This document shows, one piece after another, positions 1 through 6,310 of a stretch of DNA of 8,466 nucleotides; the first letter of the stretch is position 1; every line of letters begins with the position of its first letter. The stretch is from CAYPPS01 sp964412685 (GTDB lineage Bacteria > Patescibacteriota > Microgenomatia > PFEM01 > CAYPPS01): the NCBI GenBank assembly GCA_964412685.1, contig CAYPPS010000025.1, positions 1 through 8,466 of the forward strand. The letters are read 5' to 3'. The notes below the pieces were generated by a model. That model had not been told where the DNA came from. It did no database searches and saw only the letters and a list, made by a program, of their open reading frames with translations. Made by a program: the position numbers and the translations under genes.

Positions 1-67
1 GTCCAAAAAAACTTGACAAAGCGATACTGGAATATCAAGAACGACAACGAAGATTTGGAAAATAGAA
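1..67. other. Window edge, no gene called
   Basis: This short stretch follows the stop of the minus-strand pilin operon. On the minus strand two reading frames stay open to the window edge (one would read DSIFQIFVVVLDIP..., the other contains a TTG-started SFLIFQYRF...), so a third operon gene could begin here. There is no ATG and no clear ribosome-binding site, and 67 bases are too few to decide. No terminator hairpin is seen. Confidence 0.3.
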
Positions 68-406
68 TCAATGAACGAGAATTTCGATTCCAAAAATTAT
101 TTCCACCAATTGAATCAACCACCAGCTGGTAAAAATAATAATGAAACCAGTTAAAGCTTGGGTTATTCTGGCCCAAGCAACCTTGGTTTTTTCCGGATTA
201 CCAAAAGAAACTAAATAGCCGATTCCTCCCCAAAGAAAATAAAGAAAGAGAATTAGACCACTGATTTGCATGATCAGCGGAATTAGTTCTTGGATGATTT
301 CTCCCAAGGTAAGATCTTCACTCCCCAAATTAACTAATCCGCCTGACGCATTACCAAAAACCTCGCTTCGAATATCGTTTAAATTGAAATTAAATTCGTC
401 CGCCAT
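68..406 (-). CDS. T4SS-pilin-like small membrane protein (second of pair)
   Basis: 112-aa protein with two hydrophobic helices, about residues 40-66 and 80-107, separated by a short polar loop carrying SFGNPEKTK. The helix / (S)GNP(E/D)K.K loop / helix pattern is that of the TrbC/VirB2-like 'T4SS pilin' family common in Patescibacteria, and the neighbouring gene has the same loop (SSGNPDKIK). There is no signal peptide; the first 35 residues are polar and acidic, with little predicted structure. The ATG at 404-406 has a GAGG ten bases upstream, inside the end of the preceding gene, and only 3 bases separate the two genes, so they are co-transcribed and probably translationally coupled. Likely role: a membrane subunit of a pilus or secretion-like structure; the exact machine is not shown. 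Family assignment is by motif and topology. Confidence 0.75.
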   Translation of the reverse strand: MADEFNFNLNDIRSEVFGNASGGLVNLGSEDLTLGEIIQELIPLIMQISGLILFLYFLWGGIGYLVSFGNPEKTKVAWARITQALTGFIIIFTSWWLIQLVEIIFGIEILVH

Positions 407-409
407 TTT

Positions 410-970
410 TCAATTGCCTCCAAATCCAGGAATTGCAAATAAATCTACCCCGATGAATTGTAACAAGAAAATGGAAAAGACAATGAAAATCAGCCCCATA
501 ATTGCTGAAGTAATAATTTCTTGGCCGCCTTTGATCTTGTCCGGATTACCCGAAGAAAGGATGACTTGTAGAGAGCCAAAAATCATTAAAATCAGAGCAA
601 TTCCACCGCTAATGGAGATGAGGATTTTAATTAACTGAATAACAAATTGATCTGGCTCGAAAGAAATAGGTCCGATAGCCGTTTCCACCTCAGTTACCTC
701 TCTGTTGCCTCTGGCACCACCACCGGCACTGCTGTCGACACAGTCACAATCACAGTCCACTATCACCCCTTGTTCATTCGTTATGTCACTGATTACTGTT
801 TCAAAACCATCAGGGCAAAGTGGTGAGTGCATATGCAGCTGACACGGGCCTTCCATTATTACCTGGTAGGCGTCGCAACCAGCTGCATTGACGGGCCTGG
901 GCAAAAAACAAAAAAACAAAATTAATAAAATAAATAAAAACAAGCCGCGGGTAAGTGTTTTTTGTATCAT
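410..970 (-). CDS. T4SS-pilin-like protein with signal peptide and Cys-rich outer segment
   Basis: 186-aa first gene of the minus-strand operon. Residues 1-29 form a typical signal peptide (basic start, long hydrophobic core, VNA|A-type cleavage site). After it comes a segment with six cysteines (C32, C43, C52, C73, C75, C77, the last three as CDCDC), then a Gly-rich linker near 82-88. Two hydrophobic helices follow (about 108-138 and 150-175), flanking a SSGNPDKIKGGQEI loop. The paired helices and GNPDK loop match the CPR T4SS-pilin family; the Cys-rich outer segment makes it larger than its partner. The ATG at 968-970 was chosen because the signal peptide starts there; a promoter lies only 10-39 bases upstream and no convincing Shine-Dalgarno sequence is present. 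Inferred: exported and membrane-held, with disulfides or metal binding in the outer part. Confidence 0.75.
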   Translation of the reverse strand: MIQKTLTRGLFLFILLILFFCFLPRPVNAAGCDAYQVIMEGPCQLHMHSPLCPDGFETVISDITNEQGVIVDCDCDCVDSSAGGGARGNREVTEVETAIGPISFEPDQFVIQLIKILISISGGIALILMIFGSLQVILSSGNPDKIKGGQEIITSAIMGLIFIVFSIFLLQFIGVDLFAIPGFGGN

Positions 971-979
971 CTGAGAAAA

Positions 980-1009
980 AGTTTACCACAAAGCTTTCCC
1001 GTGGCTCAA
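980..1009 (-). promoter_or_regulatory. Promoter of the pilin-like operon
   Basis: Read on the minus strand: TTGAGC (1004-1009) as -35, an 18-base spacer, then TGG-TAAACT (980-988), an extended -10. The expected transcription start is near 973, giving a leader of about 3 bases before the ATG at 970. Predicted from sequence only. Confidence 0.5.
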
Positions 1010-1011
1010 CG

Positions 1012-1020
1012 TGTTATACT
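1012..1020 (+). promoter_or_regulatory. Extended -10 promoter of the SpoIID gene
   Basis: TGT-TATACT matches an extended -10 (TGN plus TATACT at 1015-1020). No good -35 stands 16-18 bases upstream. The expected start is near 1027, about 7 bases before the ATG at 1034. A GGGTGA at 1024-1029 could act as a Shine-Dalgarno sequence only if transcription starts further upstream. Confidence 0.5.
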
Positions 1021-1033
1021 TTTGGGTGAATCC

Positions 1034-2815
1034 ATGAGGCTTGCCAAACTGCTCCTTCTCTTTTTAAGTCTATTACTAGTTTCTCTGGTGTTGATTGATT
1101 TGTCTGACGTTAGTCGAGACAGTCTTTTTGCTGCTTCTTGTTCCAGCGCTGATTGTTCTTCGCCTCAGGAGTGTGAAGAAAAAATTAAAGAGTGTCAAGA
1201 AATTATTGGCGCCTATTCTCCCGCTCAAAGCAAAAACAAAGAGCAACTTCAAGCCTTGGAAAGACAGCTAAATAACACTGAAAGTTTGCTTAAACAAGCC
1301 GAGATTCAGGCTGACAAATTGGCTCAAGAAATTGAAGATCGAGAAGCGGATCTGGCTGATCAAAGGGAAGTTTTCAGTATTCGGGTGAGAGATTTCTACA
1401 AAAGAAGCCGAGGGATGTCTCTTTTTCTAATTCTCCTTTCTTCCCAAAACGCTACCGAATTAACTCGGGAACTTTCTTATCGCAACGTTGCCGCCAACGA
1501 GGATCGGAAAGTTATCTTGGATATTTCTCAAAAATTAATCGACTTGACGCAGGACAAACAGAAACTGAGTGAAAATAGAACCTTTTTGGAAAAGACCAAA
1601 CAGAGCTTGGGCTCACAAACTTCCTTTTTAAGAAAAGAAGTCGGGAAAGTAGAAGATTATCTGGGAGTCCTTTCCAATCGAGTCGCCGGTCTCTCGGCTA
1701 AGCAAAAGGCTTTGCTGGAAGCCAAAGTGGGAACCTTCCAAACTTCGGTGGGCGAGGTGCCCTTGGCAGACGATCCGGCTTCTCGGCCGGATTATAATCC
1801 GGGTTTTTCACCCGCTTTTGCTGGTTTTTCTTTTGGTGCTCCTCATCGCAAGGGGATGAGTCAATATGGAGCGTTGGGTCGAGCCCAGGGAGGACAAAGT
1901 TATGAACAAATTTTGAAAGCTTACTACGGCGATGTTCGAGTTGAAAAAAGAGATTTTCCGGCCACGATTGCTACCACCGTCGGCGGTCTTGATTTTGAAG
2001 GCAACTATTTGAAAGGAATTGCTGAAATGCCATCTTCCTGGGCAGGCAAAGGTGGTTTTGAAGCGTTGAAGGCCCAGGCGATTGCTGCTCGAAGTTATGC
2101 CATCAGAGCCGGCAAGCCAATTTGTGTTACCGAAGCCTGTCAGGTTTACTCTTCTTCCAAAGCCGGCAATCCGGCGGCCGCCGATTGGCATCGGGCGGTG
2201 GAAGAAACTCGAGGAATAGTGGTGGTCTCCAATCAAAGCAACGAAGTGGTTTCTACTTGGTATGCTTCGACAGCCGGAGGAGCACTCTATTCTTATACTT
2301 CTTCTGGTCACAGTACGCCGATGGTTTGGGACACTGCTTGCGGATCGAAAGATTGCTGGACTTCCGAGGCTTGGGAAAAGAAAGCCGGTTCACCTTGGTT
2401 TTATAAGGGCTGGTACAAATCAAGAGGAGGGACAACTTGTGGTCGATCCCATCCTTGGCTGAACGAATCAGAAATGGCAGACATTCTGAATGCCGTGATT
2501 GTTTATCGAAATGGAGGAGACGACGCTGCCAGTCATATCTTGCCGGAAGATTATGTCAGCTGTTTTGGTTCCAGCGGAGATCCATGGAACAAAGACAGAA
2601 TGAAGCAAGCGGCCAATGGCCTCGGAGGGGCGATTATCAGCGTCGGTGGAGTATCTGTCACTTACGCCACCAACGGCCAGACCAATAAAGTCTCTTTTTC
2701 TACCAACAAAGGCAATTTCGAAGTTAACGGAGACGAGTTTAAAACAGTTTTTAATTTAAGAGCTCCGGGACGAATCGCTCTGAAATCAATGCTCTTTAAT
2801 TTGGAAAAAAAGTAA
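1034..2815 (+). CDS. SpoIID/LytB-domain peptidoglycan enzyme with PcsB/CwlO-like coiled coil
   Basis: 593 aa. Residues 1-22 are a hydrophobic export signal or membrane anchor. About 45-235 is a long charged coiled coil containing FYKRSRGMSLFLILLSSQN, which resembles the coiled-coil regions of PcsB/CwlO/EnvC-type wall hydrolase regulators. The C-terminal half is SpoIID/LytB: PHRKGMSQYGALGRAQGG (270-287) with YEQILKAYYG, then YLKGIAEMPSSW (probable catalytic Glu331), FEALKAQAIAARSYA (343-357), and CVTEACQVY (C364, C369; the family's usual HCQVY has Ala instead of His). Extra cysteines follow (TACGSKDCW, TTCGRSHPW). SpoIID proteins are lytic transglycosylases that cut denuded glycan strands, so this one probably remodels the wall outside the membrane. 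The reading frame is open from a TTG at 962, but the ATG at 1034 follows the promoter and begins the signal sequence. Lipoprotein is unlikely: the Cys lacks a lipobox. Confidence 0.85.
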   Translation: MRLAKLLLLFLSLLLVSLVLIDLSDVSRDSLFAASCSSADCSSPQECEEKIKECQEIIGAYSPAQSKNKEQLQALERQLNNTESLLKQAEIQADKLAQEIEDREADLADQREVFSIRVRDFYKRSRGMSLFLILLSSQNATELTRELSYRNVAANEDRKVILDISQKLIDLTQDKQKLSENRTFLEKTKQSLGSQTSFLRKEVGKVEDYLGVLSNRVAGLSAKQKALLEAKVGTFQTSVGEVPLADDPASRPDYNPGFSPAFAGFSFGAPHRKGMSQYGALGRAQGGQSYEQILKAYYGDVRVEKRDFPATIATTVGGLDFEGNYLKGIAEMPSSWAGKGGFEALKAQAIAARSYAIRAGKPICVTEACQVYSSSKAGNPAAADWHRAVEETRGIVVVSNQSNEVVSTWYASTAGGALYSYTSSGHSTPMVWDTACGSKDCWTSEAWEKKAGSPWFYKGWYKSRGGTTCGRSHPWLNESEMADILNAVIVYRNGGDDAASHILPEDYVSCFGSSGDPWNKDRMKQAANGLGGAIISVGGVSVTYATNGQTNKVSFSTNKGNFEVNGDEFKTVFNLRAPGRIALKSMLFNLEKK

Positions 2816-2896
2816 CTTCAGTTTCTCCGAAATAAGATTAATTCTTGAAGGACAATTTCAGTGGTTGTCGTAGACTTAGTCTTTTTGACACGAGAA

Positions 2897-2905
2897 TGAT
2901 AAAAT
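2897..2905 (+). promoter_or_regulatory. Extended -10 promoter of the PH-domain / smpB operon
   Basis: TGA-TAAAAT is an extended -10 element. The TTGACA at 2885-2890 is perfect but only 9 bases from the -10 hexamer, too close to work as its -35. The predicted start is near 2912, leaving a 23-base leader with AAAGG at 2916-2920, 14 bases before the ATG, a loose spacing for a ribosome-binding site. Confidence 0.5.
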
Positions 2906-2934
2906 AGGGGAAAAGAAAGGAATTTTTAAAACTA

Positions 2935-3645
2935 ATGCCAGATATCTTTGTGGCCAAAAAAGAAGAAACCTCGCCTCGAAAAGGGCAAAACAAAAAGTCG
3001 ATTTCAACTAAGAAAACTGTTTCTAAAAAAGATTTAGATTTACCTCAAAAAGGGGAAACGGCAAAGCAATTGCTGAGAGAAAGGACTCGTTCTCTTTGGG
3101 CTGCTTTTGCTCCTCGGCCACCAAAAATCCGTTTTGAAACTCAGGAAGCAAAAGAAAAAGCTCTTCTCTTAACCCGGAAACATCCAATTACTAATATACC
3201 TTGGATTTTGACGGTTCTAACAATGAGCCTCGCTCCTTTGTTGGTTTTTACACTGGTTGATTTTGCTTTTGTTCCTTTCGCTTTTCGTTTAATTTTGACC
3301 ATTTCTTGGTATCTGTTCATTTTTGCCTTTGGTTTTGAAAAGTTTTTATCTTGGTTTTTTAACGTCAACATTATTACCGACGAACGAATTATTGACGTTA
3401 ATTTCCCCAACATTCTTTATCGAGACGTTAGTCAAACAAAGATCGATCAAGTTCAGGACACCTCAATTAAGGTCGGTGGTTTTATCCGTTCTCTTTTTAA
3501 TTACGGTGATGTCTTGATCCAAACTGCTGGAGCGGTACCGGAAATTGAATTTTTGGCTGTTCCTCACCCGGGCAAAATCGTTCAGATCTTAAACCAATTG
3601 CTTTTAGAAGAAGAGCAGGAAAAACTGGAAGGACGGGCAAGATGA
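2935..3645 (+). CDS. Bacterial PH-domain (bPH2/YdbS-like) membrane protein
   Basis: 236 aa. Residues 1-60 are polar, Lys-rich and probably disordered and cytoplasmic. Two hydrophobic helices follow (about 87-110 and 113-136) with RKHP just before them. A bacterial PH-like domain (about 140-225) has the usual pattern: an ITDERIIDV start, LYRDVSQTKIDQVQD, and the FNYGDVLIQTAG strand pair. This arrangement of two helices followed by the ITDERI...R.I.....I..V sequence matches the bPH2 (YdbS/DUF304) family. Such domains are thought to act in membrane-associated complexes; the ligand is unknown. It is first in a run whose next gene starts inside its stop codon (ATGA), so the two products are made together. 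The C-terminus (LLLEEEQEKLEGRAR) is a charged helix that could contact partners. Confidence 0.8.
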   Translation: MPDIFVAKKEETSPRKGQNKKSISTKKTVSKKDLDLPQKGETAKQLLRERTRSLWAAFAPRPPKIRFETQEAKEKALLLTRKHPITNIPWILTVLTMSLAPLLVFTLVDFAFVPFAFRLILTISWYLFIFAFGFEKFLSWFFNVNIITDERIIDVNFPNILYRDVSQTKIDQVQDTSIKVGGFIRSLFNYGDVLIQTAGAVPEIEFLAVPHPGKIVQILNQLLLEEEQEKLEGRAR

Positions 3646-3899
3646 ACAATCCTCTAAGTAGTTTAACAGAAATGATTAACCTCCAAGACTTACTCAGTCT
3701 TAATATTTGGACCATTTTGAAATGGCCTTTTTTGCTTCTTTTCTTGCTTTATCTGGCTTTTGCGTTCATCGTTGTTCGCCAGGTTGGTTTAATGAGCCGG
3801 ACCTTGAACGGAGTTTTGGACACCCAACTAAAATTAATTGCCTGGCTGCACCTGTTAGTCAGCCTGTTCGTTTTTGTCTTGGCTTTAATAATCCTTTAA
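3642..3899 (+). CDS. Small two-helix membrane protein
   Basis: 85 aa. Two membrane helices, about residues 25-46 and 62-85, with a short loop QVGLMSRTLNGVLDTQ between them; the N-terminus is polar and the protein ends inside the second helix. It starts in a 4-base ATGA overlap with the PH-domain gene and stops 6 bases before the next gene, so it belongs to the same operon. Small proteins of this shape (ILK...LLYLAFAFIVVRQV.LM) occur widely in Patescibacteria as uncharacterised DUFs, perhaps the DUF5657 group, but that name is recalled rather than proven here. A plausible role is as a membrane partner of the PH-domain and propeller proteins. Confidence 0.75.
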   Translation: MNNPLSSLTEMINLQDLLSLNIWTILKWPFLLLFLLYLAFAFIVVRQVGLMSRTLNGVLDTQLKLIAWLHLLVSLFVFVLALIIL

Positions 3900-3905
3900 A
3901 AAAGT

Positions 3906-5783
3906 ATGTCTGCCCCCCTAAAGACCGCCAGAATTGTTGGAAACTTAAGCGCCAAATTAGCGACTTGGGCCCACGTCTTTTCTCCTCAAGATGATGAAAA
4001 AAAACTGCAGCGAGGAGAATTCTTGGCTCTGCTCAGCCTTAAAGGATTAACAGTTAAAAACGAGGAAGAAGCTGCTTCTTTGGGAAAAGAAGCAGTTACT
4101 CGACTTCATGAAGAATATTTCGGCAACTTAGACAAAAGTCCTTTCGAAGCCCTATCACGGGCGGTGGAAAAGATTGCCATCGAAGTTAACAGTGAACAAG
4201 AAGTTGACTTGGTTGCCGCCGCGCTGGTGGGAGAAACTCTCTATCTGGCAAGCAATGCCGCCGCTAAAGTTTTTTTATTGAGAGGCGAACATTTGGGCTT
4301 AGTTCTAGAAGGCCCGGGGGCGAGTAGTGGTTTCGTTGAAAGCGGGGATCTTTTTTGTTTGGGAACCAGTGATTTTTTCAAACTGGCTTCCAAGCAAGCA
4401 TTACAGAAGGCTTTGGTTAATGACGATCCTGTTGCCAGCGTGGAAAGGCTCGCGCCCTTGATTCACGCCTTGCCGACAGACGAAGAGAAAGAGGCAACCG
4501 GAGGAGCGGGATTGATTGTAGCCCAAGTTCCTGTTAGTGATTCTAAACAAGAGAGCCGTCCAGTTTCTTTTTCTGAACCCGAATTTGTCCAGAAAAAACT
4601 TAGTCGAAAGCTTCCTTGGGAAAAACTGGATCCCGTTAGAGAAAAATTGGCGGCTCTCTGGGAGAAATTGCCCATTCCTTTCTTAAAACAAGTCGAAAAA
4701 ACGGAAAAACATTTTCGTTTTCGTTTAGGTTTGGCGTTGGGATTGGTGGTTTTGATCATTCTCTTGGCTCTTTTTGGTCGCCAAAAAGGAAAACAGACCG
4801 GTGATTTAACTCAAGTCAAGACTTTGTTTTCTCAAGCCCAGGAAAAGAAAGTCGAAGGAGAAGCTTTGGCCACCTTAAATCCCCTGAAGGCAAAAGAATT
4901 GCTTTTGGAATCTCAAGAGCTTTTTTGGGAAGCCGAAAAACTGGCGGGAGGAAATGACAGCGGCTTAGGTCAGTTTAAAAAGGAACTGGAAAAGGTTTTG
5001 GGTCAGGTTCTGAAAGGCTTCGAAGTTGAAGGAGAACTTTTTTATGATTTGGGCATGATTAAATCTGAAGCCAGCGTTAGCCAAGTACAATTAAAAGAAG
5101 ATCAACTCATTGTTCTGGACAGAAATAAACAGGCGGTTTATCAACTGGGAACTGAAAAAAAGCGTTCACAAGTACTGGCGGGCGGAGACTTTATCGGCCA
5201 GACCACTCTTTTGGGAGTTGACGATAATTCAAACCCTTGGCTTTTTACTGAGAGCCAGGTTTTTAAAGGCAATGTTGAACAAGCTGGTTTTGATGATAGT
5301 TGGCAGGAATTAAAAGGCGTCGCTTCTTTTGGCGGCTTTTTCTACTTGGTTGACGGGAAAGCAGACGAGATCTGGAAAGTGCCGATTTCTACGGCCGGAT
5401 TAGGCAGTGCTCAAGCTTGGTTAAGTGATGAAGTTGATCTGGCGAAGACAAAGAAAATATTGATCGATGGCTCTGTCTGGCTGCTTTTAGATCAAAATCA
5501 AATTTTGAAATTTACCCGGGGAGCTCAGGAAGTCTTTCGGATAACCGGACTCAACGAACCCTTGGGGGAAGTGGCGGACTTTTATTTAGATGAGGAGTCG
5601 GAAAATCTCTATCTCTTGGATATTGGCAAAGGAAAGATCGTTGTTCTTCAAAAAGACGGTGAGTTCATCAAAGAATATCTCTGGGAGAATTTAAAAGAAG
5701 CCAATCAATTAGTGGTTCAAGAAGATCAAGATCGTCTGCTGGTAGCCAGTAATGGTAAAATCTACTCGTTAGAACTGAAATGA
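3906..5783 (+). CDS. Degenerate PP2C-like domain, one membrane helix and beta-propeller
   Basis: 625 aa, no named family recognised. Residues 35-210 follow the layout of a PPM/PP2C phosphatase: GEFLALLSLKG where the first DG..G motif sits, helices at 55-95, VDLVAAALVGETLYLASNAAAKVFLLR where GTTA...L..ANVGDSR..L.R is expected, ESGDLFCLGTSDFFKLAS where GD.LLL.SDGL.D.. is expected, and GGAGLIVAQV in place of the final DN.T. The metal-binding Asp residues are all replaced (SLKG, NAAAK, TS, AG), so it should not be an active phosphatase. A basic linker leads to a membrane helix at about 273-290, then a helical segment (300-372), then repeated strands (about 376-625, e.g. LIVLDRNKQAVYQL, FYLVDGKADEIWKV, VWLLLDQNQILKF, LYLLDIGKGKIVVL) typical of an NHL/SMP-30-like beta-propeller. 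Inferred topology: pseudo-PP2C inside, propeller outside. The ATG has no clear ribosome-binding site and lies 6 bases after the previous stop. Confidence 0.7.
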   Translation: MSAPLKTARIVGNLSAKLATWAHVFSPQDDEKKLQRGEFLALLSLKGLTVKNEEEAASLGKEAVTRLHEEYFGNLDKSPFEALSRAVEKIAIEVNSEQEVDLVAAALVGETLYLASNAAAKVFLLRGEHLGLVLEGPGASSGFVESGDLFCLGTSDFFKLASKQALQKALVNDDPVASVERLAPLIHALPTDEEKEATGGAGLIVAQVPVSDSKQESRPVSFSEPEFVQKKLSRKLPWEKLDPVREKLAALWEKLPIPFLKQVEKTEKHFRFRLGLALGLVVLIILLALFGRQKGKQTGDLTQVKTLFSQAQEKKVEGEALATLNPLKAKELLLESQELFWEAEKLAGGNDSGLGQFKKELEKVLGQVLKGFEVEGELFYDLGMIKSEASVSQVQLKEDQLIVLDRNKQAVYQLGTEKKRSQVLAGGDFIGQTTLLGVDDNSNPWLFTESQVFKGNVEQAGFDDSWQELKGVASFGGFFYLVDGKADEIWKVPISTAGLGSAQAWLSDEVDLAKTKKILIDGSVWLLLDQNQILKFTRGAQEVFRITGLNEPLGEVADFYLDEESENLYLLDIGKGKIVVLQKDGEFIKEYLWENLKEANQLVVQEDQDRLLVASNGKIYSLELK

Positions 5784-6208
5784 AAATTTTCAATCGTCGA
5801 GCAAAGAGAGATTATGAACTGTTGACCAAGCTGGAGGTGGGGATTGTTTTGACTGGCGCGGAAGTTAAGTCCGTCAAAGAAGGGAGAATCCGGCTAGAAG
5901 AAGCTTTCGTGAAAGTCAAAGACGGCCAGATGTTTTTATTAAACGCTCACATTTCGCCTTACCGGCTAGCCGACAATCGTGATTATGATCCTCAGGCAGA
6001 TCGAAAATTATTGCTTCATAAAAGACAGATCAATAAGCTGGTTCAACAACTGGAAAAAGGTTTGACGATTATACCTATTTCTTGCTATAATAAGGGCCGT
6101 AATCTCAAAATAGAGATTGCTTTAGCGAGGGGTAAAAAGATGTTTGATAAACGGGAAACAATTAAAAAAAGAGATTGGCAAAGGCAACAACAAAGAACTT
6201 TAAAAAGC
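5780..6208 (+). CDS. smpB: SmpB, tmRNA-binding protein (3' end in assembly gap)
   Basis: SsrA-binding protein, which carries Ala-tmRNA into stalled ribosomes for trans-translation. 143 residues are visible before the N gap, nearly full length (the family is about 150-160 aa). Family motifs are clear: NRRAKRDYELLTKLEVGIVL, GAEVKSVKEGRIRLEEAFV (27-45), NAHISPY (55-61), DYDPQADRKLLLHKRQI (68-84), IPISCYNKG (98-106), IALARGKKMFDKRETIKKRD (113-132). The basic C-terminal tail (WQRQQQRTLKS) enters the mRNA path of the ribosome; its last few residues and the stop lie in the gap. The ATG overlaps the stop of the propeller gene (ATGA), which implies coupled translation. Its RNA partner ssrA follows directly. 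Any reading frame carried across the N run is meaningless. Confidence 0.95.
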
Positions 6209-6308
6209 NNNNNNNNNNNNNNNNNNNNNNNNNNNNNNNNNNNNNNNNNNNNNNNNNNNNNNNNNNNNNNNNNNNNNNNNNNNNNNNNNNNNNNNNNNNN
6301 NNNNNNNN
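6209..6308. other. 100-N scaffold gap
   Basis: Exactly 100 Ns, the usual placeholder for a gap of unknown length. It hides the stop codon of smpB and any promoter of ssrA. The true distance between them cannot be read, and other material could be missing. Confidence 0.98.
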
Positions 6309-6310
6309 AT

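Noticed and set aside
270..638. Plus-strand open frame opposite the pilin genes
   Set aside because: It is antisense to two clear membrane proteins and has no recognisable domain or ribosome-binding site.
962..1033. TTG start at 962 for the SpoIID protein
   Set aside because: It would overlap the start of the opposite pilin gene and put 24 residues before the signal sequence; the ATG at 1034 follows a promoter.
1808..2688. Several open frames on both strands inside the SpoIID gene
   Set aside because: They are shadows of the real coding frame and have compositions unlike proteins (Ser/Arg-rich, no domains).
2872..2886. Possible terminator AGAC-TTA-GTCT followed by five Ts
   Set aside because: The stem is only 4 bp with a 3-base loop, too weak to call, though it lies sensibly between two transcription units.
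2885..2890. Perfect TTGACA as a -35 box
   Set aside because: It is 9 bases from the -10 hexamer at 2900, and no -10-like hexamer is found 16-18 bases downstream of it.
3643..3645. TGA read as Gly, as in some CPR lineages
   Set aside because: Several genes end naturally at TGA, two of them in ATGA overlaps with the next gene, and homologous domains are complete at those stops.
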